DNA from: Aporrectodea caliginosa | Taxonomy: Eukaryota; Annelida; Clitellata; Crassiclitellata; Lumbricidae | Assembly (NCBI GenBank): GCA_020284085.1 | Contig: JACEVL010000285.1 | Location: forward strand, 1-64,000 | Length of the DNA: 64,000 nucleotides | Reading direction: 5' to 3' | Notes under the pieces: model-generated | Told to the model about the DNA's origin: nothing | The model's database searches: none | The model's input: the letters and a program-made list of their open reading frames with translations, nothing else | Made by a program: the position numbers and the translations under genes | Part shown: positions 23,403-34,597 of the stretch, in pieces | How the letters are laid out: each line of letters starts with the position of its first letter | Position numbering within the stretch: position 1 is the first letter of the stretch

Positions 23403-23875
23403 TGCACATTATACAAAATTATGTCATGTTTGATCTACGGTGTATTCTTTCGATTCGAAGCATGCAGAGGTAACACCCGAATTAAAGGACTCTTGTTGAC
23501 TTAATTCATCCATCCGCCAAAACTGGAAGCGTTCTTCTAAGCCACTCTGATGCTGACGCCCAAAGGCTTTTCCACCACTGTGTCCAACCACAAATCGTAT
23601 TCTGCATTATGATCTTATGTAAGTTTCGACATACTTACTGTACAGCGTCTTTCAATTTCCCCTTAAATGGGCACAAAGGTCGACCAGGGTCACGAAATTT
23701 TGGAACTTGAAGTGGTGTCCTGCTGGTGAGTTGCTACAGTCGAGTTTACACTTCAGTCAAAAGACTCTTCAGCCTCCTGAGGATCACACTTCTAAGGAGT
23801 GTCTGTATTACAGATGCTTGGGTTATTTTAACTTCACCAGCTTCAGAATCCGCTATTAAGACGTGCAGTTCAATG

Positions 23876-24359
23876 GGTGTCACGACAACTCGTCGAACGA
23901 CATTTCGTCTACGACACTTCGTCGGGCGACAATTCGTCGAACGACATTTCGTCTACTAAGTTATTTGATATTGTCACTTTAAAATGGAAGCTGGATTGAT
24001 GAAAAAAACTGTTTCCCGAAATGGAAGTGGGATTGATGAAAACATTCCTGTGTTGACATAGAAGCTGAATTGATCGAAATAATTTTCCCCGTAAATAGAA
24101 GCTGGAAATCAACCTGGATGCATGGATGAAAATAGGTTTCCATTCAACAGAAGCTGGATTGATGAAAATAATCTTGTCAGTAATTAGAAGCTGGATTCCT
24201 GATAATATAATAGCACGTTTTAGCGAAACTATAAGAAAGCGGCCTCTGTTGATTAGCCGTAATGGATACAGATACACTAGTAGACGAAATGTCGTTATAC
24301 GAATTGTCGTAGACGAAGTGTCGTTATACGAAATGTCGTTCGACGAGTTGTCGCGGAAC
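23876..24359. mobile_element. 484-bp element with ~82-bp inverted termini, MULE-like
   Basis: Left terminus 23876-23958 and right terminus 24278-24359 are near-identical inverted copies built of ACGACA.TTCGTC repeats, starting CGACAACTCGTCGAACGACA. CAGTTCAATG lies directly outside both ends (23866-23875 and 24360-24369). A long terminal repeat and a 9-10-bp duplication fit Mutator-like elements. The interior is five or six imperfect ~40-bp units starting AGAAGCTGGATTGATGAAAA. No transposase, so it is non-autonomous. Confidence 0.85.
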
Positions 24360-24499
24360 CAGTTCAATGTACTTTGTTCGCACATTATTACACAATGGGG
24401 CAAACATTTAGTATTAGAGTGCATATTAAGTTTACTGGAGTTTTACGGTAGGCCTATCTTTTGTCATGCTGTGCGGAAGGTAGTCTATATGTTTTCTAA

Positions 24500-24600
24500 T
24501 GACGAAAACCCTGACCCTAACCGACCCTCACGACGCCTAACCTTACCCTAATCGACTCTCGCGACCCCTAACCTGATCCAAACCGACACTCACGATGCTA
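24500..24600 (+). repeat. Three ~31-bp tandem units
   Basis: Units resemble CCTAACCGACCCTCACGACG, with substitutions between copies. They contain CCCTAA but are not a telomeric (CCCTAA)n array. Confidence 0.7.
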
Positions 24601-24944
24601 GAAAACCTACGCACCCCGATTCTAAATGTTTACCACACAATGATCTCGTTAAGACATGCGAGGCAAGTGAATTGCCTTCGTCATAATTTACTGGAATTTA
24701 AAGTTAATGTCCATGTCGCGATTCCCTCCCGAGGGAAAAGTCTTCCCTTCCTCGCCATCGACTCTTCCAACCCCCCATCCTCATTCTCAATCGCATCCTA
24801 TTGATCGAACCTTGCTGGTTTATTACTGTTTTGCAAACACGTTCAATCGTCCATGTTTATCAGAATCTGCGCCATTGCTGATGTTAGTCTGACTGTTCAT
24901 GCGGTAGTTTTTATGTCAGGCTGTTTTAGATCTTGACAAGCTTT

Positions 24945-25325
24945 CAAATTTGAGGAGCTTTAACCTTGCAAATTTCAGGACCATTTCATATTTGTAGACC
25001 ATTTCAAATTTGAGGACCTTTTCAAATTTGAACACCTCTTCGAATTTGAAGAGCACTTCATTTTGAGGACCAATTCAAATGTGAGGACCTTTCAAATTTG
25101 ACGACCTTTCAAATTTGAGGACCAATTCAAATTTTATGACCATTTCAAATTAAATTTGAGGACCTTTCAAATTTGAGGAGCATTTCGAATTTGAAGACCT
25201 TTCAGATTTTAGAACTTTTCAACTTTGAAGACAATCTTATATTTGAGGACCATTTCAAATTAAATGTGAGGACCTTTCAAATTTGAGTTGAGGACTTTTC
25301 AAAATTGAGGACCTTTCAAATTCGA
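24945..25325 (+). repeat. Minisatellite of ~18-22-bp units
   Basis: About eighteen degenerate copies of GAGGACCTTTCAAATTT with length variation (extra AATTAA or CATTT blocks). It is non-coding. Confidence 0.9.
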
Positions 25326-25732
25326 CGTCTTCATAGCCAGAAGACTCCCTAGTTGTTTTTATTTTCATAGAATCCGCTAGACCAGTGTGCTAGACGTTGC
25401 GTGTGCTTTGCCTGTGGTCAATTAGCTGTCGTTAAACTTGCGATCAGTAGCTTTTATAATGTAAAACTTAGTTCCAATGATAGACAATAATTGGTTATTT
25501 ATGAAGAACGACGAACGTTATGTTTAGTTCTAGGCGAATGTTATTGTTTAAGAATATAATAATTGTCTAATACACTTGGTTCTAGTTTCCCTTCTGTGTA
25601 GTTCTCTTTCCTCTGCCTAAATCACTTCGGCACATCAGATTTGCGCCAAATGATGCTTGTTAATGACAGTGTATTACTACAGTACTAATAATAAGTCTAA
25701 TAATAATAATTGTAACTATTATTATTGAACGG

Positions 25733-26185
25733 TTGGAGCGGCTTAATCGGACGGCTGCACATCTTATCGGCGGATTTGCCCAAACTGATCGCGTTTCGCT
25801 CTACATGCGGGAGGTCCTACACTGGCTCCCTTTCCCTCAACGCACCTCTTTAAGGATTTCCTCTCTGGTCTGGCGGTGCCTCTTGGGTATGGCGCCTATT
25901 CTGTCTTCGAGAGCTCTGCTGCCCTATCTCGTTCCACAGTGGTCCTTCGGTCCGCCACAAGCGGCGACCCGGCGCCGGGCCGGCGGTCCCTTTTGCTCGC
26001 GCCGCGACTGTGCAACGCCGGGATTCTTCCGTGATCGGTCCAACGACATGGAATGGGCTTCCCCTGGAGGCTGGAGATCCGTTTTCTCCCCCAGGGTCCA
26101 TCCTCTTCGTTTTACCAGCCGCTTAAGACTGTACTCTTAAGCCTGGGTCTGAGAACGCCTCCGAGCAAAGATCTTAAAGGGGGCG
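25733..26185 (+). pseudogene. 5'-truncated LINE, C-terminal part of reverse transcriptase ORF
   Basis: It encodes RLNRTAAHLIGGF, LHWLPFPQRTSLRI and RCLLGMAPILSS, matching the same order in the 49.3-52.2 kb LINE ([38 protein letters not shown]). Frameshifts follow before a tail containing GAACGCCTCCGAGCAAAGATC and GGGGGCGCTGTATAAATTT. The long microsatellite starting at 26216 grew from its 3' end. Confidence 0.85.
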
Positions 26186-26215
26186 CTGTATAAATTTACA
26201 ATTGATCTGTTGATT

Positions 26216-26247
26216 GAATAATAATAATAATAATAATAATAATAGTA

Positions 26248-26329
<82 letters not shown>

Positions 26330-26342
26330 TGATGATGATGAC

Positions 26343-26429
<87 letters not shown>

Positions 26430-26461
26430 TAATAATAATAATAATAATAACAACAATAATA
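26216..26461. repeat. Compound (AAT)n-(GAT)n microsatellite
   Basis: An AAT block, a pure GAT block of about 30 copies and a second AAT block. Frames here give only homopolymeric peptides. Confidence 0.97.
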
Positions 26462-27137
26462 GGTTTAACCTGTCTACATAACATTGAATTTAATTATATT
26501 CAATGACGTTACATGATAAACTCGCAGAACAATTTATTTTAGGATTGGCTTATTGTTAGCTCAACAATGGAGTCCGTCTTCGGACGCATTCGTTGCCATG
26601 ACAATTTCCTTCAAGCAAATTAAACGTAAAGGCAGATTAAGTTGAATTGATCGATAAAACATGTAAAAAGGTAAAAATGTAAAGTTAGCTTTAGCAGATA
26701 AGTCCAGAGACAATCGGGGCTGCCAATCTTTCAAAGGTTGGTCAGTTGGAAGCCAGGGTAGCGGGCGATACTTGCAGGTAAATTTTGCCATTAAACATGT
26801 TCAGTTCAATGTTATAGTCGTAAGTCATATAGGAGCGTTTGACATAAGAAATTTATGTTGATTGATTGGTTGCTTGATTGATTGATTGATTAATTCGTCC
26901 ATTCATTTATTCATTCATCTGTTCGTTCTTTCGTTCATTCATTCATTCGTTCGTTGGTTCAGTCATTCATTCCTATCTCTGTATAGTTTCAATTAATCCT
27001 ATTTCTGTATAGTTTCAATTTGGTTAATTAAAGACATCTTCCAAGTTAAAGACACTTGAAGGAATTCTACTGAAGACTAATCTGTCTGTGTCAACGGCGG
27101 CAGTCGAAACTTCCACGTTAATTCCACCACTTAAAAT

Positions 27138-27140
27138 GGT
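27138..27140 (+). CDS. Possible first coding exon (ATG only) of the EF-hand gene
   Basis: AAAATG is followed immediately by GTAAGT, a good donor. Calmodulin genes often split right after the initiator ATG, and the downstream EF-hand exons keep calmodulin intron positions. The link is positional only; chance is a real alternative. Confidence 0.2.
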
Positions 27141-27289
27141 AAGTTCCGATTCATTCTATAATATTAGATGGAAATCTTATTTAGGCCTACTGCAAGTCAT
27201 GTTAACACTGTTCCACTCCAGAAATACATCCTTATGGGGCGGTATCGTTTATTCATCCTAGGAACTCTTCAACTACATTAATTTTTATA

Positions 27290-27400
27290 CCTCTCTGAAA
27301 GCTACTCTTTTCAGCCGTGGTTGGGTTGGGAGCGCCTCTGAGTAGATATCTTGAAGGGGCGCTATATGAAGTTTCTTCGATTGATTCATTGGTTGATTCA
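27290..27400 (+). mobile_element. LINE 3'-end remnant
   Basis: GGGAGCGCCTCTGAGTAGAT, CTTGAAGGGGCGCTATATGA and a TTGATTCA-type tail, preceded by codons for the last residues of ORF2 (KATLFSRGWVG). Confidence 0.75.
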
Positions 27401-27547
27401 TACGTAGGTTGATGCGCTCTTTCGTTCATTCCTTTTTCATTTATTGGTACCAATGAAGCTCTCATCCGCAGGCTACTTTTAAAGACATGTGTAGAAGCTC
27501 TTCCAGACGCAGTAAAAAAGGAGAGTTTCTTACAATTAACAGAATTT

Positions 27548-28115
27548 GCACTCACTCACTCACTCAATCACTCACTCAATCACTCACTCTCTCACTCACT
27601 CACTCGCTCGCTCACTCACTCACTCACTCACAGTCGCATGCATTTGTGCAGGGGCTTCAGTTGAAAGATAGTATTCATTCATTCGTTCATTCGTATGTAA
27701 GTTCATCCAATCATTCGTTCGTTCATTCATTCATTCATTCATTCATTCATTTATTTATTTTTCCATTCATCAATTCATCAATCATTTCGAAAAACTTCTA
27801 TTCATCCATTCATTCGTTCATTTCTTCGCTAATTCATTCATTCGTTCGTTCATTCAATCAATCATTCATTCTTTCATTCATTTGCTATTTTCGTTTATTC
27901 GTTCGTTCATTCATTCATTCTTTCGCTCGTTCATTCATTTATTCATTTATTCATTCGTAAATTCGTCAATTCATCAATCAGTCCATCCATTCGCTCGTTC
28001 ATTTAGGCCCTATACGCTAATACATTCGTTCGTTCATTCGTTCAATCAATCATTCATTCTTTCATTCACTCGCTAATTCGTTTATTCGTTCATTCAATCA
28101 TTCATTAATTTCTTA
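27548..28115. repeat. Degenerate tetranucleotide repeats, (CTCA)n then (ATTC)n
   Basis: About 570 bases of imperfect four-base repeats. The 157-codon open frame over it encodes repetitive HSFVHSFIHS-like peptides and is an artefact. Confidence 0.95.
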
Positions 28116-28604
28116 ATTCATAGTTGGTCATTCCGAAAATCTCCCGCATGCGTGGTTAAGCCCTTCGCTGTCAGTTCAAGAGGCCGAAAATGCTCATGTT
28201 TTCCATGCAACATTAGAATTCTATCTATTACTTAACAGTTAGCACTCGCGCTGAAATTTGACATCGTAAGCGCTCTTGAAGTAGGCCTATATAGCTATTG
28301 CCTTTCTTACGATGCTGTAGAACCTATATAATTTATCGCTATTACATGTATAGTTACAGTTACGATGTTGACATCGGTAAGGAATTACTTAGTGTGTTTC
28401 TTCGGTATAGCCTATTTATACATTGCCTTATAATGTTCTCTGTATAATTTATTAATCTCCAAAGAGCGATCGGGATAGAGATCGGTCGAAAAGGGCAGAC
28501 GTCGCCATGATTGTAACGACTGAGGAGGGCGCCAAGGTCGCTCCAGAAGTCAAATACGGAAAACAGGTTGGAAAATGACGTCGCTAGCACTTCATAGTTC
28601 ATAC

Positions 28605-28670
28605 CCATGGCTGCCTGATCAGGGCTAGCTTAAGGGACTGCTCTTCTTCTTCTATAGTGCAAGTGTTATA
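28605..28670 (+). repeat. Dispersed GGCTTAAGGGACTG repeat, copy 2
   Basis: CCATGGCTGCCTGATCAGG, GCTTAAGGGACTGCTC and TTCTTCTATAGTG in the same order as at 2580-2650. The region 28120-28600 before it holds nothing recognised. Confidence 0.6.
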
Positions 28671-28769
28671 GTAACTATGCCTATCGAATGCGTGCAGAAG
28701 GCATCAATACTGTGATCAGGAAGTCGCATTTAGGACTTTTAGAATTTACCGATTCAATTATTACTTTTA

Positions 28770-28963
<194 letters not shown>

Positions 28964-29189
28964 CACTCTAAGACAGGATTCAGAACTCGGTTCAGTAAAA
29001 GCAACCACTCATCGTGAGTTATATAGCGAACAAGCCGGGGAACTGCATATTATGTTAATTAATCAGATTTGCTTAGATTTATTTAATTAGAGTACAGAAA
29101 AGAGTATTCAGTTCTTCCTCAGTACCATCTTATAATATTTACACGTATGCCTGGTAGCGTCAGAGCCTCAGAGGCGAAAATCTCTACAT

Positions 29190-29320
29190 AACTTTGGGGG
29201 ACAGACTTTTTCGGGGCCGGGTTTTTCCATGTTTTGTGGGGGGACAGACAGGCCTAAGTCAGAACTTTGGAGGGGGGGACAGTCCCCCTCTGTCCCCCCA
29301 TTATTTACGCCACATGGGTA
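29190..29320. repeat. GGGGGACAGAC-rich inverted-repeat remnant
   Basis: GGGGGACAGA recurs three times on the plus strand, and GGGGGGACAGTCCCCC at 29275-29289 is self-complementary. It resembles the end of a DNA element, but only one terminus is clear. Confidence 0.4.
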
Positions 29321-29370
29321 GCGTAATAATATTCCATGAAATATTCTCCCTTCGATGCTAACTTTTCCAG

Positions 29371-29469
29371 CATGCGGGAGCCACTAGGCACGCCGCCAAA
29401 GAGGAAGACCCCGATCTGCTCAAGATCCCCAGAAGAGCCAAAAAGAAAGAAAAGCAGAAAAAAAGAGAC
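29371..29469 (+). CDS. Candidate lysine-rich exon upstream of the EF-hand exons
   Basis: TTTTCCAG precedes and GTAAGT follows a 99-base block open in phase 0 throughout, with no stop. It encodes a charged peptide containing AAKEEDPDLLKIPRRAKKK. Base composition and codon choice stand out from the AT-rich surroundings. It could be the N-terminal extension of the EF-hand protein or an exon of an unseen gene. One more exon would be needed to change phase from 0 to 1 before 33671, and I could not find it. Confidence 0.4.
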
Positions 29470-29525
29470 GTAAGTCCTCGTCAAACATAAATACATAGTC
29501 TATGTGAATTACACAGTGTTTAATG

Positions 29526-29659
29526 TTATTAGACACCCACATCCACACACCCACATCCACGCACCCACATCCACACACCCACATCCACGCACCCACATCC
29601 ACACACCCACATCCACGCACCCACATCCACACACCCACATCCACACACACACATCCACA

Positions 29660-29713
<54 letters not shown>

Positions 29714-29815
29714 CACACACACCCACACACACACACACACACACACCCACACACACCCACACACACCCACACACACACACACACAAACACACAAACACAC
29801 ACACAAACACACAAT
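29526..29815. repeat. 24-bp minisatellite passing into (CA)n
   Basis: Units alternate CACCCACATCCACA and CACCCACATCCACG, about six double units, then irregular (CA)n with ACCC and AAAC interruptions. Open frames on both strands are artefacts. Confidence 0.95.
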
Positions 29816-30009
29816 CACAGGCTTATGTGCATATTTAATCTATTTCTAGTTTTCAGAACAGTGTCAACGGAATTTTGAGAACTATTGGAACTATTTCCTC
29901 TTACGATGACGTTTTTGTCCATGACGATGTTGACCACGATGACGATTATGACAATTCTAATATTATATATAATAGGCCTACTACACCATCTAGGTGGCGC
30001 CTCTGGCGT

Positions 30010-30095
30010 GTAAACCCCGAACGTGGCTTTACAGCACCTCTGAGAGTCTCTTAAGACGCTCTATACAAAATGTTCTGCTACATTACATTACAAAT
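30010..30095 (+). mobile_element. LINE 3'-end remnant
   Basis: CAGCACCTCTGAGAGTCTCT, ACGCTCTATACAAAATG and TACATTACATTACA, the tail form also seen at 8062-8172. Confidence 0.6.
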
Positions 30096-30264
30096 GATAA
30101 ATCTATAGTTGCGTCCAATTTGAAACAATGGGTATACGTTTTTGGGAAGGGACAACAAGGGGGGTCCGATAGCGAATTGGATAACACACTGGCATAGAGA
30201 GTGAGAGGTACCGAGCTTCGTAGGCGGACATGCTTTGTAGGCTGCTGTTAGCGCCGTGTATTGC

Positions 30265-30620
30265 AGGCTGTCTGTTCTGTTAGTAGTTAAGATTTATGTC
30301 TTCTGTCATTTGTGTTCTTGTGAATTGCTTCAATGGGGGACTCTGTAAAAATGGCTGCTATAGGTGGCGCCAGGATGGGATATAGTTTGGCTACTCTATG
30401 TAAAATGTGTGCTCTGTTGTGCGGTAGGTTTATTTCATAGACATCTTACATTTAATATATGATGTCTATGGTTTATTTACGCTAAAGTTGTCTAAAGTTT
30501 GACCACATCACATACTGGCGACGCCTATCGCCGCTTAAAGGAACTGCTCACAGAGTCCCCCATTGCATAACTGTACACTGTAACCGGTTGCAGTTTGTCA
30601 ACCGGATTGTTTCAATAAAG

Positions 30621-30713
<93 letters not shown>

Positions 30714-30720
30714 AACAAGA
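30265..30720 (+). repeat. Dispersed retroelement-like repeat ending in (TTA)n
   Basis: GATTTATGTCTTCTGT and TTTGTGTTCTTGTGAATTG are shared with 33175-33225. The end TTTCAATAAAGATTATTATT leads into about 29 TTA units (30622-30710), suggesting a retroposed element whose tail expanded. Confidence 0.6.
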
Positions 30721-31174
30721 TAAGCCCCAGCCGGGTGGTAAGAGACAACTGAAAGCCAGTCTATCGCAACTAAGACTCTAAGACGGCGTGGAAGCTGTGA
30801 GTTATGGATGTTGGAATTGACCTCGAGGAAGACAGTTCGGTTGTGCTTATTAATAGGTCTACATCATTATATTTGTGCAGCGTTTGAATAGGCATAAGAT
30901 GGGAAATGCCTTAATCGATGTCGACAGGCACTGGTTCCCCGTGACAGGAGCTGGTTCCCCGTCTCCGTCGCTCGATCACTAAAGCTGGGATAGAGTTACG
31001 TGTAATGTCTGCGAGACAGAGACTGAGCTGTGATTGATGTGATGTCTATGTCGATCTGCAGCTCCCAAGAATTCTAATCACTGCCCGACTCTATACTCAA
31101 ATCTGGCTTAAGCAGAAACTGGAGCGTAATAATTTTAAATGCGTATGTGTTTCTGTCTACGGATGTTTGCCTGT

Positions 31175-31285
31175 GTGTGTGTATGTATGTATGTATGTAT
31201 GTATGTATGTATGTATGTATGTATGTATGTATGTATGTATGTATGTATGTATGTATGCATGTATGTGTGTATGTATGTATGTATG

Positions 31286-31318
<33 letters not shown>

Positions 31319-31334
31319 GTGTATGTAGGCCCTA

Positions 31335-31365
<31 letters not shown>

Positions 31366-31402
31366 TGTATGTATTTATGCATGTATGTATGTATGTATGG
31401 GT
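31175..31402. repeat. (TATG)n microsatellite
   Basis: More than forty TATG units, with one TAGGCCCTA-like interruption near 31326. Confidence 0.97.
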
Positions 31403-31403
31403 A

Positions 31404-31560
31404 ACTAATCGATTAAATTCTAATCGATTAGACAAACAGCTAATTCTAATTCTAATCGATTAGCTACAAGATTTAGCTAATTCTAATCGATTAGCAAATT
31501 TCAGGAGCTAATTCTAATTATAATTATCGATTGGCAATTTAGCTGATCGAGCCCATCTCT
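31404..31560. repeat. AATCGATTAG-rich repeat, possibly a hAT remnant
   Basis: TCTAATCGATTAG or close variants recur at least four times in 120 bases. The right boundary reads, reversed, CAGAGATGGGC, a common hAT terminus. The left end merges with the microsatellite, so the element is not closed. Confidence 0.5.
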
Positions 31561-32244
31561 GGTATGTTACACTAGGCCTATGTATGCATGTATGTCTGAA
31601 GGCCTACTGTTATTGCGGAGTTTGTCTTGAATAGCGTAGCCTATGGGTTCCGCTGGTGTCTTCCAATTTCCAGTGGTTGTTTTAGTCCCAGTCTTACGTT
31701 AGTCCTTATGACTCGACTGTTTGGCGCCGATCGTCTTACATTTGTCTTCCATTCTCAGCCCTCAGCCGATATCTAGTGGATTAATGGATTAGTGGATTAA
31801 AGAGCTAATTGCGCTCAGAAAGAGCTTCAGCCATCAGTAGCCTTGCAACTTATACAGCGCATTGGAAGACTCATGCTATTATAGAGGTCTTGAGCACTTG
31901 AGCGATGTGTATAATGCACTTTAGAGGCTCATTGGATACTAGGTCTCAAGGTCTTTCAGTTTTATTTTTTTTTAAATTGATTTATGGATGGATTGATTGG
32001 TGAATGGATGATTGGACGGATGTTTGGCTGAATGGATGTGCTGATACATGGATGATAGATGAAGAAACAGCCAGACACTACTGGCAGACAGACTAAAGGG
32101 GGGGACGGACGGACGGATGGACGAATGTATTAATGAATGAATGAACTAAACAAAATGAATGAATGAACAGTTTAACTTTGAAAGTATGCGTTATTTAGAA
32201 CTTAGACAATCGTACTATGACACAGATAATTTCAAGCAGATGAC

Positions 32245-32281
<37 letters not shown>
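32245..32281. repeat. (GA)n microsatellite
   Basis: About 17 GA units. The 31565-32240 stretch before it has only degenerate GGATGGAT and TGAATGAA runs. Confidence 0.9.
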
Positions 32282-32283
<2 letters not shown>

Positions 32284-32404
32284 TGCTAAAGCGGCGTCAC
32301 GTTATTTGAGAATAATCTGCAAGGCCAGAGAATCTTCACAGTTGTGTAGACTAATAGACCTATGTACTAATTACTTAAGCCTAAGCCTACATGTAGATGA
32401 CACA

Positions 32405-32600
32405 TAGTAGCAGATTGGTTACAGCATGCAGACGTCTTGTAACGCGCAGAGTACGTGTTCGAGTTTACCCGAGACGGTTACTGTGTAGGAACCGTGAGCA
32501 AGTTCTTCACTCATAATAGACAATAGACTCATCGCTTAAATTATCTAGCGTTCGCTAGATAAGCTGAAACTTGAAAATATTTAATTCGGCGCGAAACTTT
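32405..32600 (+). mobile_element. Diverged SINE copy
   Basis: B-box-like GTGTTCGAGTTTACCC, then GGAACCGTGAGCAAGTTCTT and CGGCGCGAAACTTTT in the same order as in the 4235-4466 SINE body, but with many substitutions and a ~50-base insertion. Confidence 0.5.
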
Positions 32601-33109
32601 TGCTTTTTTAGTCTCGCCAGCTTTCTTCGGTACAGCTGCAAGGTAGGCCTTTAAATCTCTAGTAGGCCTACTAATTAATTCTATGAGTAGAGTTAAGACC
32701 GAATTTAGTCGATAGATTTTAGAAACTGCTGAAAGTATACACTGTAAGCTACATGCAAGATATCAGCGGATAAGAAGGCTGATAGAGGGATTATAGATGT
32801 TAAATTCTGTCCTTACCTGATGCGGATGTCTCTTTTGAAGTTATTGGCAATCTGTACGAACGTATATAGACAATAAATTATTAATCTTCTCTTCCGTAGC
32901 TCATTGGATTCCATCATCCTCTTTACCGTCCAATATCCAATAATTTGTAAAGCACCTTAATATTTATTTATGATTAAATATACCACAACTGCTTATAAGA
33001 ATCATGTTGTTGCGCCAATAATAACTTACATATTGCTCCTGTAACTGATGAAGTCATTTGTCAATTATCGAATATTATTGTTGTTGTTATGTTGCGTTTA
33101 GCTCATACC

Positions 33110-33312
33110 GTCATTCCATAGGTGGCAGCAAAAGTACAATGAGCTTGCGCCTTGCATGGCTGCAACTTTGTTGATTTATGTCTTCTGTAGCCAAATTTGT
33201 GTTCTTGTGAATTGTTTAATCGTCATAACATGTACAATTGTACATGTACAGCTCAGTGCATTTGTCAGGCGCTTCGTTAAAGAATAAATATTATTATTAT
33301 TATTATTATTTT
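33110..33312 (+). repeat. Dispersed repeat, partner of 30265-30720
   Basis: CATAGGTGGC, GATTTATGTCTTCTGTAG and TTTGTGTTCTTGTGAATTG, ending AAAGAATAAATATTATTATT. It belongs to the same retroelement-like family. Confidence 0.6.
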
Positions 33313-33435
33313 TTGCCCCGAGGTAAACATGATCCCTCAGGGACTTCAAGATTAATTAAAATGATAAAAGTCTGGAACGGTTAGAACTCCTCTGGCTCGG
33401 GCAAAAGGCTGGCAAAGGTACCGCAGATTGCAACA

Positions 33436-33437
33436 CC

Positions 33438-33470
<33 letters not shown>

Positions 33471-33473
33471 ATT

Positions 33474-33547
<74 letters not shown>

Positions 33548-33548
33548 G

Positions 33549-33582
<34 letters not shown>

Positions 33583-33617
33583 ACATCAACATCATCATCA
33601 TCATATTTATTATTATA
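33436..33617. repeat. Compound (TTA)n-(TCA)n microsatellite
   Basis: Alternating blocks of TTA and TCA just upstream of the first EF-hand exon seen here. Confidence 0.95.
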
Positions 33618-33670
33618 TACGAATCGATGTGCCTATAAGAGATAGCTGTCATTGTGATTGCTGATTTCAG

Positions 33671-33814
33671 TGATCCGAGAAACGTTCCAGTTGTTCGACA
33701 AAGACAACGATGGGTTTGTGTCGTGCAAGGACATGGGATCGTTGTTGAGGTCGCTTGGACAGAATCCCACGGAAGCCGAGATCAAGGATTTCATCCACGA
33801 AATAGATGACGACA
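33671..33814 (+). CDS. EF-hand gene exon with loops 1 and half of 2
   Basis: Acceptor TGATTTCAG, donor A|GTAAGA. It encodes ETFQLFDKDNDGFVS and SLGQNPTEAEIKDFI, close to calmodulin SLGQNPTEAELQDMI. Confidence 0.9.
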
Positions 33815-34502
33815 GTAAGACTGAGCTAATCTACTTCACAGCAAGCACCTAACTACATGTATTATAGTCCATTGTTCTGCGTTTTATTGGTCATATGGAA
33901 CCTTTCCCCGCTCTGGCAGTAAATACCAGTTGTCGTTAATAATAAAATAATAGTTGTCGTTAGAGGATTACTTTCCTACACATATTATACAAGCCAAATT
34001 GTTACAACCCGATTGGCTTTGTAACGCGGCCATAGGCCCTATGTATACCTCTACAAGGGCGCTTCCACATGGGACCCATGATCTCATATTGGACCCGTAT
34101 AGAGCCCACACTGGTCATATCTGATATCCATAGAAATGCAGGCAGGGTATAGGCCTACCGGTGGTTGTTTCTCGGTGTAGCTTAAGGGAGTCTGTTCTGC
34201 TTCTCTGCTTCTCTGTTCCTCAGAGGACGGAATGTTCGACCTTCGCGACTTCTCTCGGCTGATGACGACTCACATGAAGGGTCAGGACGAGATGGAGGAC
34301 GAACTGCGAGAGTCCTTCAAGATGTTTGACCTCAACGGAGATGGTTACGTCACCTTCGACGAACTGCGAACTGCGATGCTTACGATCGGAGAACCGATGA
34401 CGGACGAAGAGGTCAAGGAACTCTTTAAACTCTGCGACCTCAACAGAGACGGAAAAATCGACTACGAAGGTAGTATCCCACGCCTATGGCACAGCTCCAT
34501 AT

Positions 34503-34597
<95 letters not shown>

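Noticed and set aside
24500..24600. Telomere-like CCCTAA motifs
   Set aside because: Only scattered CCCTAA within a 31-bp tandem repeat; no (CCCTAA)n array.
26137..26484. Frames encoding poly-Asn, poly-Asp, poly-His and poly-Ile
   Set aside because: Translation of the AAT/GAT microsatellite in different frames.
27487..28076. 157-codon frame rich in HSFVHSF
   Set aside because: Imperfect ATTC and CTCA repeats, with no conserved protein pattern.
29504..29878. Frames rich in HTHTHP or VCVCVC
   Set aside because: (CA)n and minisatellite sequence.
31139..31435. Frames of repeated MYVC or YIHT
   Set aside because: (TATG)n microsatellite.
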